NCBI GenBank assembly: GCA_934636065.1
Contig: CAKTZW010000122.1
Coordinates: 1 to 6,080, forward strand
DNA length: 6,080 nucleotides
Source of the DNA: an uncultured Labedella sp.
GTDB taxonomy: Bacteria > Actinomycetota > Actinomycetes > Actinomycetales > Microbacteriaceae
Direction of reading: 5' to 3'
Part shown: positions 1 to 5,526 of the stretch, in pieces
How positions within the stretch are numbered: the stretch's first letter is position 1
Layout of the letters: every line of letters begins with the position of its first letter
The notes under the pieces: generated by a model
The model's database searches: none
What the model was told of the DNA's origin: nothing
What the model saw: only the letters and a program-made list of their open reading frames with translations
Position numbers and translations under genes: made by a program

Positions 1-2
1 TC

Positions 3-110
3 CTCGCGATGGTCGTCGGGATCGTCGTCGCCCTCATCGCCGGGATCGTGCTCGATGCCGTCTTCGGGCGCCGGGTCCGGAGCGTCGGACCCGATACGGC
101 GAGGGACTGA
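3..110 (+). CDS. C-terminal end of a membrane protein (5' partial)
   Basis: The reading frame is open from the window edge to a TGA at 108-110 and gives 35 residues. It begins LAMVVGIVVALIAGIVLD, a run of about 20 hydrophobic residues that reads as a final transmembrane helix. A short basic stretch (GRRVR) and a polar tail ending in TARD follow, so the tail is probably cytoplasmic by the positive-inside rule. Third codon positions are mostly G or C, as in the real genes nearby. The fragment is too short to assign a family; a transporter or permease is a guess. It converges on the LysR gene, with 59 bp between the two stop codons. Confidence 0.55.
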   Translation, partial: LAMVVGIVVALIAGIVLDAVFGRRVRSVGPDTARD

Positions 111-120
111 CGCGGGCCGA

Positions 121-171
121 GCTGGCCGAGCTGCTCAAGCTGCTCAGCTGCTCGGGCTGCTCGAGCTGCTC
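121..171. repeat. Short tandem repeat, GCTGCTC units with about 9-bp period
   Basis: Five exact GCTGCTC copies start at 130, 139, 147, 156 and 165, separated by one or two bases (AA, A, GG, GA). A degenerate copy, GCTGGCC, starts at 121. The period is 9 bp except for one 8-bp step, so this is not a codon-phased protein repeat. The array fills most of the gap between two convergent genes, and its last copy runs into the stop codon of the LysR gene (170-172). GAGCTGCTC, near-palindromic around its central T, occurs at 128-136 and 163-171. I see no clear terminator stem here. The repeat may have grown by replication slippage. Confidence 0.6.
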
Positions 172-1102
172 AGCGTGCCCCGGCGCGCCGCATGGTCGCG
201 CCGGCGCGCGACGCGAACGCCGTGGCCGTCGCGGCGATCGTGCTCTCCATCACCTGGACGGCGCGGGTCGGTCTCACGTCGCTCGGTCGCGCGAGGCTGA
301 TCGAGCGCGTCAGCCGGGGGTCGGTGAGGCGGACGGAGCGCAGTCCCGGCCGGTCGATGAGCACCATCGCGGGCACGATGGCGACGCCGAGCCCGCGTTC
401 GACGAACCGCAGGACCGCGTCCATCTCGGCCCCCTCGAGCACGACCTCGGGCCGCAGCCCCGCAGCCGCGAACGCCGCGTCGGTCGTGCCGCGGAGGTCG
501 TAGGACGAGCTGAAGACGACCTGGGGCAACGCGGCGACGTTCTCCAGCGCGATGACATCGCCGTTCGCGATCGGCGGTGACGCCGCGGAGGAGATCACGA
601 CGAGCTCCTCGACGAGCAGGGGCGTCACGGAGAACCGTCGGGCCGAGCTCTCGTCCGACGTCGTGACGAGGGCGAGATCGAGTTCGCCGCTCGCGAGCTC
701 GTCGAGTAGCCGCCGCGATCCATGCTCCGACAGGTGCAGGTCGATCGCGGGGTGCTCCGCGTGGAACGCGCTGAGCACCTCCGCGACGAGGCTGATGCAG
801 AGCGTCGGGGTCGCCCCGAGTCGCACGCGGCCGCGTTCGAGCCCGGCGAGCTCCGCGAGTTCGCGGCGCACGGAGTCGGCGTCGGCGAGCATGCGCCGCG
901 CGAGGGGAAGGAGCGACTCCCCGGCGATCGTGAGGCTGCTCCCGCCGCGCGCCCGGTGGACGAGCTCGGTGCCGAGGTCCTGTTCGAGCGAGGCGATCTG
1001 CCGACTGAGCGACGGCTGGGCGAGGTGCAGTTCGTCGGCGGCGCGGGTGAAGTTGCCGAGCCGCGCAACGGCGACGAAGCTGCGCAGCTGTTCGAGGTTC
1101 AT
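170..1102 (-). CDS. LysR-type transcriptional regulator
   Basis: This is a 310-residue protein, the usual LysR-family length. Residues 1-61 form the winged helix-turn-helix, starting MNLEQLRSFVAVARLGNFTR and continuing with AADELHLAQPSLSRQI (21-36), a classic LysR recognition region. Residues from about 90 form the effector-binding domain, with the family features GELDLALV (139-146) and ERGLGVAIVP (235-244). The ATG at 1102 was chosen because the family N-terminus begins there; the frame stays open 39 codons further upstream, but that extension is not LysR-like and overlaps the neighbouring flavoprotein gene. No Shine-Dalgarno sequence precedes the start, while TATGCT lies 6 bases upstream, which fits leaderless expression. 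The gene is divergent from the flavoprotein gene across 94 bp, the usual layout of a LysR regulator and its target. The effector is unknown; a dicarboxylate or amino acid related to the enzyme is an inference. Confidence 0.93.
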   Translation of the reverse strand: MNLEQLRSFVAVARLGNFTRAADELHLAQPSLSRQIASLEQDLGTELVHRARGGSSLTIAGESLLPLARRMLADADSVRRELAELAGLERGRVRLGATPTLCISLVAEVLSAFHAEHPAIDLHLSEHGSRRLLDELASGELDLALVTTSDESSARRFSVTPLLVEELVVISSAASPPIANGDVIALENVAALPQVVFSSSYDLRGTTDAAFAAAGLRPEVVLEGAEMDAVLRFVERGLGVAIVPAMVLIDRPGLRSVRLTDPRLTRSISLARPSDVRPTRAVQVMESTIAATATAFASRAGATMRRAGAR

Positions 1103-1108
1103 GGCCCG

Positions 1109-1114
1109 AGCATA
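1109..1114 (-). promoter_or_regulatory. Candidate -10 box for a leaderless LysR transcript
   Basis: On the minus strand TATGCT (TANNNT consensus) is followed by six bases and then the ATG at 1102. This is the spacing expected if transcription starts at the A of the start codon. A matching -35 element is weak or absent, so the call rests on the -10 box and on the lack of a ribosome binding site. Confidence 0.4.
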
Positions 1115-1157
1115 GGGCCGTCGATAGCGATTCCGCATCATCACGAGCGAGAATATG

Positions 1158-1170
1158 CATTGGAGTAATG
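1158..1170. promoter_or_regulatory. Candidate LysR operator, CATT-N5-AATG
   Basis: The inverted repeat CATT-GGAGT-AATG lies between the two divergent start codons, in an AT-richer patch that also holds the palindrome ATGCAT at 1155-1160. LysR regulators commonly bind interrupted dyads of the T-N11-A type. The arms here are only 4 bp and the dyad is not centred on a T-N11-A, so the match is imperfect. The position, about 15-25 bp upstream of the flavoprotein -10 box, would suit an activator site overlapping the -35 region. Functional assignment is inference. Confidence 0.3.
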
Positions 1171-1183
1171 AAGGCTGTCGGCT

Positions 1184-1189
1184 TACCGT
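1184..1189 (+). promoter_or_regulatory. Candidate -10 box for a leaderless flavoprotein transcript
   Basis: TACCGT (TANNNT) is followed by seven bases and then the ATG at 1197. A weak -35 candidate, TTGGAG at 1160-1165, lies 18 bp upstream of it. No Shine-Dalgarno sequence precedes this ATG, so a leaderless start is likely. The same observation supports 1197 over the in-frame ATG at 1155. Confidence 0.4.
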
Positions 1190-1196
1190 CGACTCC

Positions 1197-2966
1197 ATGC
1201 CGCATTCCTCGCACGCCACGCAGTCCTCGCCGAGCGCTCCCGCCGAACGTCAGCTCTCCACGACCGTGCTCGTCATCGGGACGGGCGGGTCCGGCCTGCG
1301 GGCCGCCATCGAACTCGCCGAGGCCGGCGTCGACGTGCTCGCGCTCGGCAAGCGGTCGAAGTCTGACGCGCACACCTCCCTCGCGGCCGGCGGCATCAAC
1401 GCGGCCCTTTCGACGATGGATCCGGAGGACAGCTGGCAACAGCACGCCGCCGACACGTTGAAGGAGAGCTACCTGCTCGCGAATCCGCACACCGTGGAGA
1501 TCGTGACGGAGGGCGCGGCGCGCGGGATCGACGACCTGGAGCGCTACGGGATGCCGTTCGCGCGCGAGGACGACGGCCGCATCTCGCAGCGCTTCTTCGG
1601 AGCGCACACCTACCGCCGCACCGCGTTCGCGGGCGACTACACGGGACTCGAGATCCAGCGGACCCTCGTCAACCGGGCCGCGCAATTGCGCGTGCCGATC
1701 CTCGACACCGTGTACGTGACGCGCATCCTCGTGAACGACGACGGCGCGGTCTTCGGCGCGTACGGCTTCGACCTGGAGGACGGCACGCGCTACCTGATCC
1801 ACGCCGACGCGGTGATCCTCGCGGCCGGCGGTCACAACCGGATCTGGCGGCGCACGTCGTCACGTCGCGACGAGAACACCGGGGACTCGTTCCGCCTCGC
1901 GGTCGAGGCCGGCGGTCGCCTGCGCGACCCGGAGCTCGTGCAGTTCCACCCGAGCGGCATCATCGAGCCGGAGAACGCGGCGGGCACCCTCATCTCGGAG
2001 GCGGCCCGCGGCGAGGGCGGCATCCTGCGCAACGGCCTCGGCGAGCGGTTCATGCACCGCTACGACCCCGAGCGGCTCGAGCTCTCGACGCGCGACCGCG
2101 TGGCGCTCGCGTGCTACACGGAGATCAAGGAGGGTCGCGGCACCCCGAACGGCGGCGTCTGGCTCGACGTCTCGCACCTGCCGCGCGAGACGATCATGAC
2201 GCGACTGCCGCGGGTCTACCAGACGATGCTGGAGCTGCAGATGCTCGACATCACGAAGGAGCCGATCGAGATCGCGCCGACCGCCCACTACTCGATGGGG
2301 GGTGTGTGGGTGCGACCGGAGGACCACGGCACCGACGTCCCCGGGCTGTACGCGATCGGGGAGGCGTCGAGCGGGCTCCACGGCGCGAACCGTCTCGGCG
2401 GCAACTCGCTCATCGAGCTGCTCGTCTTCGGGCGGATCGTGGGACAGGCCGCCGCGGACTACGCGGCGGAGTTGCCGGCACAGAAGCGCTCCGCCTCGGC
2501 GGTCGCGACGGCGCGGACAGAGATCGCGGACCTGCTCGCCTCCGACGGCGAGGAGAACGTGCGGGCGCTGCAGCGCGCCATCCGCAACACCATGACCGAG
2601 CACGCCGGCGTCGTCCGGGATGAGGCGGGGCTGCGGGCAGGACTCGCGGAGCTCGACGCGATCGAGGCGCGCATCGCCGACATCGGCATCCACCCCGACA
2701 TCGCGGGCTTCCAGGACCTCGCGCACGCGTTCGACCTGAAGTCGTCGGCGCTCGCGGCGCGGGCGACGCTCGAGGCCGCGCTCGAACGGCGCGAGACCCG
2801 TGGCTGCCACAACCGCAGCGACTACCCGGAGCTCGACCCGGCGCTGCAGGTGAACCTCGTGTGGTCGCCCTCGACGGGCGTCGTGCGCGAGGAGATCCCG
2901 CCGATCCCCGAGGAGATCGCGACGCTCATGCGCGAGGTCTCGGTCGCGGGCAAGCTCGTGGAGTAG
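1197..2966 (+). CDS. FAD-dependent oxidoreductase of the succinate dehydrogenase/fumarate reductase flavoprotein family
   Basis: The product has 589 residues, a normal length for SdhA/FrdA-type flavoproteins. A Rossmann FAD motif GTGGSG lies at 28-33. AHTSLAAGGI (58-67) places His59 where SdhA/FrdA binds FAD covalently, a residue L-aspartate oxidases lack, although the usual AQGG is here AAGG. Active-site motifs follow: QFHPSG (249-254), LISEAARGEGG (265-275), STRDR (297-301), PTAHYSMGG (361-369) and GANRLGGNSL (396-405). A C-terminal helical domain carries RGCHNRSDYP (535-544). Two positions that are usually Thr in SdhA are Ser here: HPSG for HPTG, and S267 before E268. The likely reaction is oxidation or reduction of a dicarboxylate such as succinate/fumarate or L-aspartate in the cytoplasm. 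No SdhB, SdhC or SdhD genes and no nadA/nadC lie nearby, so the electron partner is unknown. The ATG at 1155 would add 14 residues; 1197 is preferred because of the leaderless promoter. It is probably regulated by the divergent LysR protein. Confidence 0.88.
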   Translation: MPHSSHATQSSPSAPAERQLSTTVLVIGTGGSGLRAAIELAEAGVDVLALGKRSKSDAHTSLAAGGINAALSTMDPEDSWQQHAADTLKESYLLANPHTVEIVTEGAARGIDDLERYGMPFAREDDGRISQRFFGAHTYRRTAFAGDYTGLEIQRTLVNRAAQLRVPILDTVYVTRILVNDDGAVFGAYGFDLEDGTRYLIHADAVILAAGGHNRIWRRTSSRRDENTGDSFRLAVEAGGRLRDPELVQFHPSGIIEPENAAGTLISEAARGEGGILRNGLGERFMHRYDPERLELSTRDRVALACYTEIKEGRGTPNGGVWLDVSHLPRETIMTRLPRVYQTMLELQMLDITKEPIEIAPTAHYSMGGVWVRPEDHGTDVPGLYAIGEASSGLHGANRLGGNSLIELLVFGRIVGQAAADYAAELPAQKRSASAVATARTEIADLLASDGEENVRALQRAIRNTMTEHAGVVRDEAGLRAGLAELDAIEARIADIGIHPDIAGFQDLAHAFDLKSSALAARATLEAALERRETRGCHNRSDYPELDPALQVNLVWSPSTGVVREEIPPIPEEIATLMREVSVAGKLVE

Positions 2967-2996
2967 CGGCGGGGCGCTCACCCCCCCCGCACACCC

Positions 2997-3042
2997 ACGA
3001 CGAAGCCCGCCCCACCGGTGGCCGGGGAGCGGGCTTCGTCGT
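2997..3042. terminator. Bidirectional stem-loop terminator between convergent genes
   Basis: The arms ACGACGAAGCCCGC (2997-3010) and GCGGGCTTCGTCGT (3029-3042) pair perfectly over 14 bp. The 18-base loop contains the palindrome CCACCGGTGG (3012-3021). The stem lies 30 bp after the flavoprotein stop and 23 bp after the stop of the convergent surface-protein gene, so it can serve both. No U-rich tract follows on either strand, which is common in GC-rich actinobacteria. A run of eight C (2981-2988) sits just beside the stem. Confidence 0.8.
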
Positions 3043-3065
3043 CGGTTAGGCGTCGCCGTCGTTCT

Positions 3066-4619
3066 CTACTCGGTCCGCGCGAAGCGACGGTTGGCGGCGA
3101 CGAGGGCGGCGCCGAGGGCCAGGAGGACGGCGGCGAGGCTGAGGAAGCCGGTCGACTCGCTGCCGGTGACCGCGAGCTCATCGCCGTCGTCCGCGCCGGG
3201 TCCGTCGACCGCGGCGGCCGCGACGAGCGTGAACGTGACGTCCCCGGACGGCGGGGAGATCGGCAGCCCCGACTCCAGATCCACGAGGATCGCGGCCGCG
3301 GTGTACTCGTCAGGATCGAGGGCGAGCGTCACCGTCCAGGTGCCGTCCTCGGCGACGACGATGGGGTCCTCGGGATCGGCCGGTTCCGCCGCGGCGGCCG
3401 CACGCTGCTCGGCCGCCGGGAGCTCATCGCCGAGGCCGTCCGGGAGCTCCTCGAGGACCGACGTCGGCACCACGAGGAGGACGACGTTCGTGCCCGGTTC
3501 ACCCGTCCCCGTGAAGGTCACCTGATCGCCCACGACCGTCTCGTCCTGCTTCGGGCTCGTGATGGTCGGAGCGTCGACGGTGTCGAAGGGGAGGATGAAG
3601 AAGGTCTCGTCGACGCCGGTCGGCTCCCCGTCGGTGTACTGGGTCGCCGAGATGAGCTGCAGAGGGGAGGAGTCCGCGGAGAAGGTGATCGTGAACTGCC
3701 ACACGCCGTCGGCGACGACGGTCGGCACGTCGCTACCGAACTCCACGCCCTCACCGTCGACGAGCTCGACCGTCGAGCCGTCGGCGCCCGTGCCCGTGAT
3801 CGTGACGGTGCGCGACACGACGGTCTCGCCGTCCGCCGGAGCGGTGATTGCGAAGCCGGCGGCCTCGGCCTCACCGTCGCCCTCGCCCTCACCGTCGCCC
3901 TCGCCCTCGCCATCGCCCTCGCCATCACCGTCGCCCTCGCCGGGGGCCACAGCCGCGGGAAGCGTGAAGGCCACGGTGTCCTCGCCCGTCGAGTCACCGT
4001 CCGTGAGCTGGCTGAACGTGGCGGACTGATCGGCGTCGGCGTCGGCCGCGTACACCACGGTCACGGTCCACTCGCCGTCGGTGACGGTCGCGTCCTCCGC
4101 GATCGTCACTCCCTCGCCGTCGACGACCGAGACGGTGGAACCGTCGGTGCCGGTGCCCTCGAACACGACGGTCCGCGACGTGAGCGTCGCACCGTCCGCC
4201 GGAGTCGTCACCTCGAACACGTCCTCCGCCGCCGGGGCGGCGGGGAGCGCGAAGGCGACGGTCTTCTCGCCGTCCGGGGCGCCCTCCGTCGTCTGGGTGA
4301 CGGTGACGGACTGCGTGACCGCGGCGTCGTCGGCGTACGTTCCCGTCGTGCTCCACGTCCCGTCCACGACCGTGACGGGCTCCGTCTCGGGCACGACGAC
4401 ACCGTCGGCGTCGGTGATCGTGATGGTCGAGCCATCGGTTCCCTCGCCCGAGAACAGCACGGTGCGCGAGTCGACCAGGTCGCCGGCCGCGGGGGTCGTC
4501 ACGACGAGGTCGTCCGGCGCGGCCGATGCCGGCGCGGCGGCGACGAGGGCGCCCCCGAGGGCGAGCGAGAGGACAGCGGGCAGCGCGAGCGCCTTCCGCC
4601 AGGACGGGACACGGAACAC
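3066..4619 (-). CDS. Secreted Ig-like repeat surface protein with LAXTG sorting signal
   Basis: The product has 517 residues. A signal peptide spans 1-33: basic RVPSWRKA, a hydrophobic core (LALPAVLSLALGGALVAAA), and a likely cut after ASA at 33. Ig-like repeats lie at about 38-126, 135-222 and 255-344. Each begins near a TxPAxGxxxxSRTV motif, carries a G-DGST-V motif, and ends near a VAFxLP-like strand. A fourth, diverged repeat lies at about 349-466 with an Ala/Glu-rich insertion around 388-420. A Gly-Glu/Gly-Asp linker (227-249) separates repeats 2 and 3. The end has LAVTG (482-486), a hydrophobic stretch (about 492-509) and a basic tail, NRRFARTE. LAXTG is the motif of class E sortases in high-GC actinobacteria, so covalent wall anchoring is expected. 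The GTG at 4619 was chosen because GGAG lies 5 bases upstream; an upstream ATG at 4655 has no such site and adds 12 polar residues. Adhesion or a structural envelope role is inference; no catalytic domain is visible. Confidence 0.88.
   Translation of the reverse strand: MFRVPSWRKALALPAVLSLALGGALVAAAPASAAPDDLVVTTPAAGDLVDSRTVLFSGEGTDGSTITITDADGVVVPETEPVTVVDGTWSTTGTYADDAAVTQSVTVTQTTEGAPDGEKTVAFALPAAPAAEDVFEVTTPADGATLTSRTVVFEGTGTDGSTVSVVDGEGVTIAEDATVTDGEWTVTVVYAADADADQSATFSQLTDGDSTGEDTVAFTLPAAVAPGEGDGDGEGDGEGEGDGEGEGDGEAEAAGFAITAPADGETVVSRTVTITGTGADGSTVELVDGEGVEFGSDVPTVVADGVWQFTITFSADSSPLQLISATQYTDGEPTGVDETFFILPFDTVDAPTITSPKQDETVVGDQVTFTGTGEPGTNVVLLVVPTSVLEELPDGLGDELPAAEQRAAAAAEPADPEDPIVVAEDGTWTVTLALDPDEYTAAAILVDLESGLPISPPSGDVTFTLVAAAAVDGPGADDGDELAVTGSESTGFLSLAAVLLALGAALVAANRRFARTE
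3861..3943 (-). repeat. Hexanucleotide-type repeat coding a Gly-Asp/Glu linker
   Basis: On the minus strand GGC-GAG, GGC-GAC and GGT-GAG/GAC dicodons repeat with a 6-bp period, encoding alternating Gly and acidic residues (227-249 of the Ig-like protein), followed by EAEAAG. On the plus strand it appears as GCCCTC/ACCGTC units. The linker is strongly acidic and probably extended. The repeat is likely to vary in copy number between strains by slippage in 6-bp steps that keep the frame. Confidence 0.75.
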
Positions 4620-4624
4620 GGTTT

Positions 4625-4628
4625 CTCC
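4625..4628 (-). promoter_or_regulatory. Ribosome binding site fixing the GTG start of the Ig-like protein
   Basis: The minus strand reads GGAGAAACC directly before the GTG at 4619, giving a GGAG core with 5-base spacing. It selects this GTG over the ATG at 4655 and places the signal peptide right at the N-terminus. Confidence 0.7.
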
Positions 4629-4713
4629 ACGGGACGTCGGGTGTGTTGTCGCCACAGCCGCTCGACCGAACCACTCGTCGTCGCGCCGTCGCTCGTGTCG
4701 TCCGAATGGAGGA

Positions 4714-4732
4714 CACCGTAGCGCTCACCGTA
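4714..4732 (-). promoter_or_regulatory. Possible promoter/operator: direct repeat of TACGGTG
   Basis: Two copies of TACGGTG (minus strand; CACCGTA at 4714-4720 and 4726-4732 on plus) are separated by five bases, a 12-bp period of about one helical turn. Each contains TACGGT, which fits a TANNNT -10 box, and both lie about 100 bp upstream of the surface-protein GTG. A -35 element is not convincing; TCGAAC at 4739-4744 is the nearest candidate. It could equally be a regulator-binding direct repeat. Confidence 0.25.
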
Positions 4733-4742
4733 CTGGCAGTTC

Positions 4743-4766
4743 GAGCGGGGCGGACACCCCCCGTTC
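4743..4766 (-). terminator. Possible terminator after the DUF1345 gene
   Basis: GAGCGGGG (4743-4750) and CCCCGTTC (4759-4766) can pair over 8 bp with one G-U pair around an 8-base loop. The structure lies 84 bases after the stop of the leftward membrane-protein gene. No U-rich tract follows, and GC-rich DNA forms such stems easily, so support is weak. Confidence 0.25.
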
Positions 4767-4810
4767 TCGTCACCTTCGATGAACGATCGCGCGGAGCTGG
4801 TGCGCCCCCG

Positions 4811-4855
4811 CTGCTGCTGTGTTTGCTGCTGCTGTTGTGTCTGCTGCTCTCTACC
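4811..4855. repeat. CTG-rich imperfect repeat, three units of about 15 bp
   Basis: Three units each begin CTGCTGCTG or CTGCTGCTC: 4811-4825, 4826-4840 and 4841-4855, with T/G-rich ends (TGTTTG, TTGTGT). On the minus strand this is a CAG/CAA-rich tract directly after the DUF1345 stop codon, which lies inside the third unit (4851-4853). Base composition is clearly more AT-rich than the surroundings. It is not a tRNA or a recognisable regulator. Confidence 0.55.
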
Positions 4856-5489
4856 CCTGTGCGAGATTCGTGACGAGATTGATCGCGACCGCGATGATGA
4901 CCGTGCCGAAGAAGTACGACAGCATCGCGTGGAGAAGCGCTTTCCGGCGCACATCCCGGTTGACCGGTTCGATCTCCGGCGCGGCGTAGGACATCCCGAT
5001 CGTGAAGGCGAAATAGGCGAAATCGCTGTAGGCGGGCCGTTCGTCCTGCTTGGTGTCGAATCCGCCGACCTCGTTGTCGAGGTAGTACATGCGCGCGTAC
5101 TTGAGTGCATAGACCGTGTTGACGAGAGCCCACGCGACCATCGTGCCGAGCACTCCGAGGATCACGAGGGCGACGGCGAGGGGACCGCCGCTTTGAGATC
5201 GGGACTCGACGAGCGCGAGCATGACCGCGACGATGCTCGCAAGGCAGGCGGCGACGATCGCGTTGTCGGTCACAGGGGAACTCGATTCCTCCTCCGCGAT
5301 CCGTTCCGTGCCCTCGGCGTCCTGACGCCAGCAGATCCGCCAGACCCAGACGAGGGCGAGCCCTCCAGCGGTGCACCACCCGACGAGGGGCGCGAGACTG
5401 GGGGCCACGACCGCCGCGATCGCGGCGGCCACAGCTCCGATCAGCAGACAGACGAGAGCGCGACGAGTGGACAGGACTCGATCGTTCAC
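4851..5489 (-). CDS. DUF1345-like integral membrane protein
   Basis: The product has 212 residues, typical for the DUF1345 family, which has no established function. Hydrophobic segments lie at about 11-29, 33-52, 77-95, 103-126 and 185-208. A further, less hydrophobic segment carries the family-like motif PAYSDFAYFAFTIGMSY (152-168), which is the main reason for the call. A charged cytoplasmic or extracellular loop (52-75) holds EGTERIAEEESSS. The GTG at 5489 is chosen over upstream in-frame options because GGAGG lies 7 bases before it; the longer frame upstream covers a different gene and is rich in Arg and Ser. It lies 37 bp downstream of a small membrane-anchored gene on the same strand, so the two probably share a transcript. 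Confidence 0.82.
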   Translation of the reverse strand: MNDRVLSTRRALVCLLIGAVAAAIAAVVAPSLAPLVGWCTAGGLALVWVWRICWRQDAEGTERIAEEESSSPVTDNAIVAACLASIVAVMLALVESRSQSGGPLAVALVILGVLGTMVAWALVNTVYALKYARMYYLDNEVGGFDTKQDERPAYSDFAYFAFTIGMSYAAPEIEPVNRDVRRKALLHAMLSYFFGTVIIAVAINLVTNLAQG

Positions 5490-5496
5490 GGTGCTC

Positions 5497-5501
5497 CCTC
5501 C
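5497..5501 (-). promoter_or_regulatory. Ribosome binding site fixing the GTG start of the DUF1345 gene
   Basis: The minus strand reads GGAGGGAGCACC before GTG: a full GGAGG with 7-base spacing. It decides the start codon, since the reading frame stays open far upstream. Confidence 0.75.
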
Positions 5502-5526
5502 GTTCTTTCGTCGTGCTGCCGAGCCG

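Noticed and set aside
121..171. CRISPR array
   Set aside because: Units are 7 bases with 1-2 base gaps; there are no spacer-length intervals and no cas genes.
1155..1196. ATG at 1155 as the flavoprotein start
   Set aside because: It would add 14 non-conserved residues and place the start inside the probable operator, while 1197 has a well-spaced -10 box.
144..1835. Long minus-strand open frame across the LysR and flavoprotein genes
   Set aside because: It overlaps two well-supported genes in another frame or strand and its product is low-complexity Arg/His-rich sequence.
1860..2981. Minus-strand open frame antisense to the flavoprotein
   Set aside because: Arg/Val/Asp-rich composition typical of antisense frames in GC-rich genes, with no start signal.
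3559..4029. Plus-strand frame with a long Ser-Pro repeat
   Set aside because: The Ser-Pro run is the complement of the Gly-Asp/Glu linker codons of the minus-strand gene; nothing else supports it.
3018..4721. Long plus-strand open frame antisense to the Ig-like surface protein
   Set aside because: It is Arg/Gly/Asp-rich, has no recognisable domain or ribosome binding site, and mirrors a minus-strand gene with a clear signal peptide, repeats and sorting signal. It is a shadow of GC-rich coding DNA.
3994..5379. Minus-strand frame spanning the surface-protein 5' region and the DUF1345 gene
   Set aside because: It crosses two supported genes and an AT-richer non-coding gap, and is Arg/His-rich without domains.
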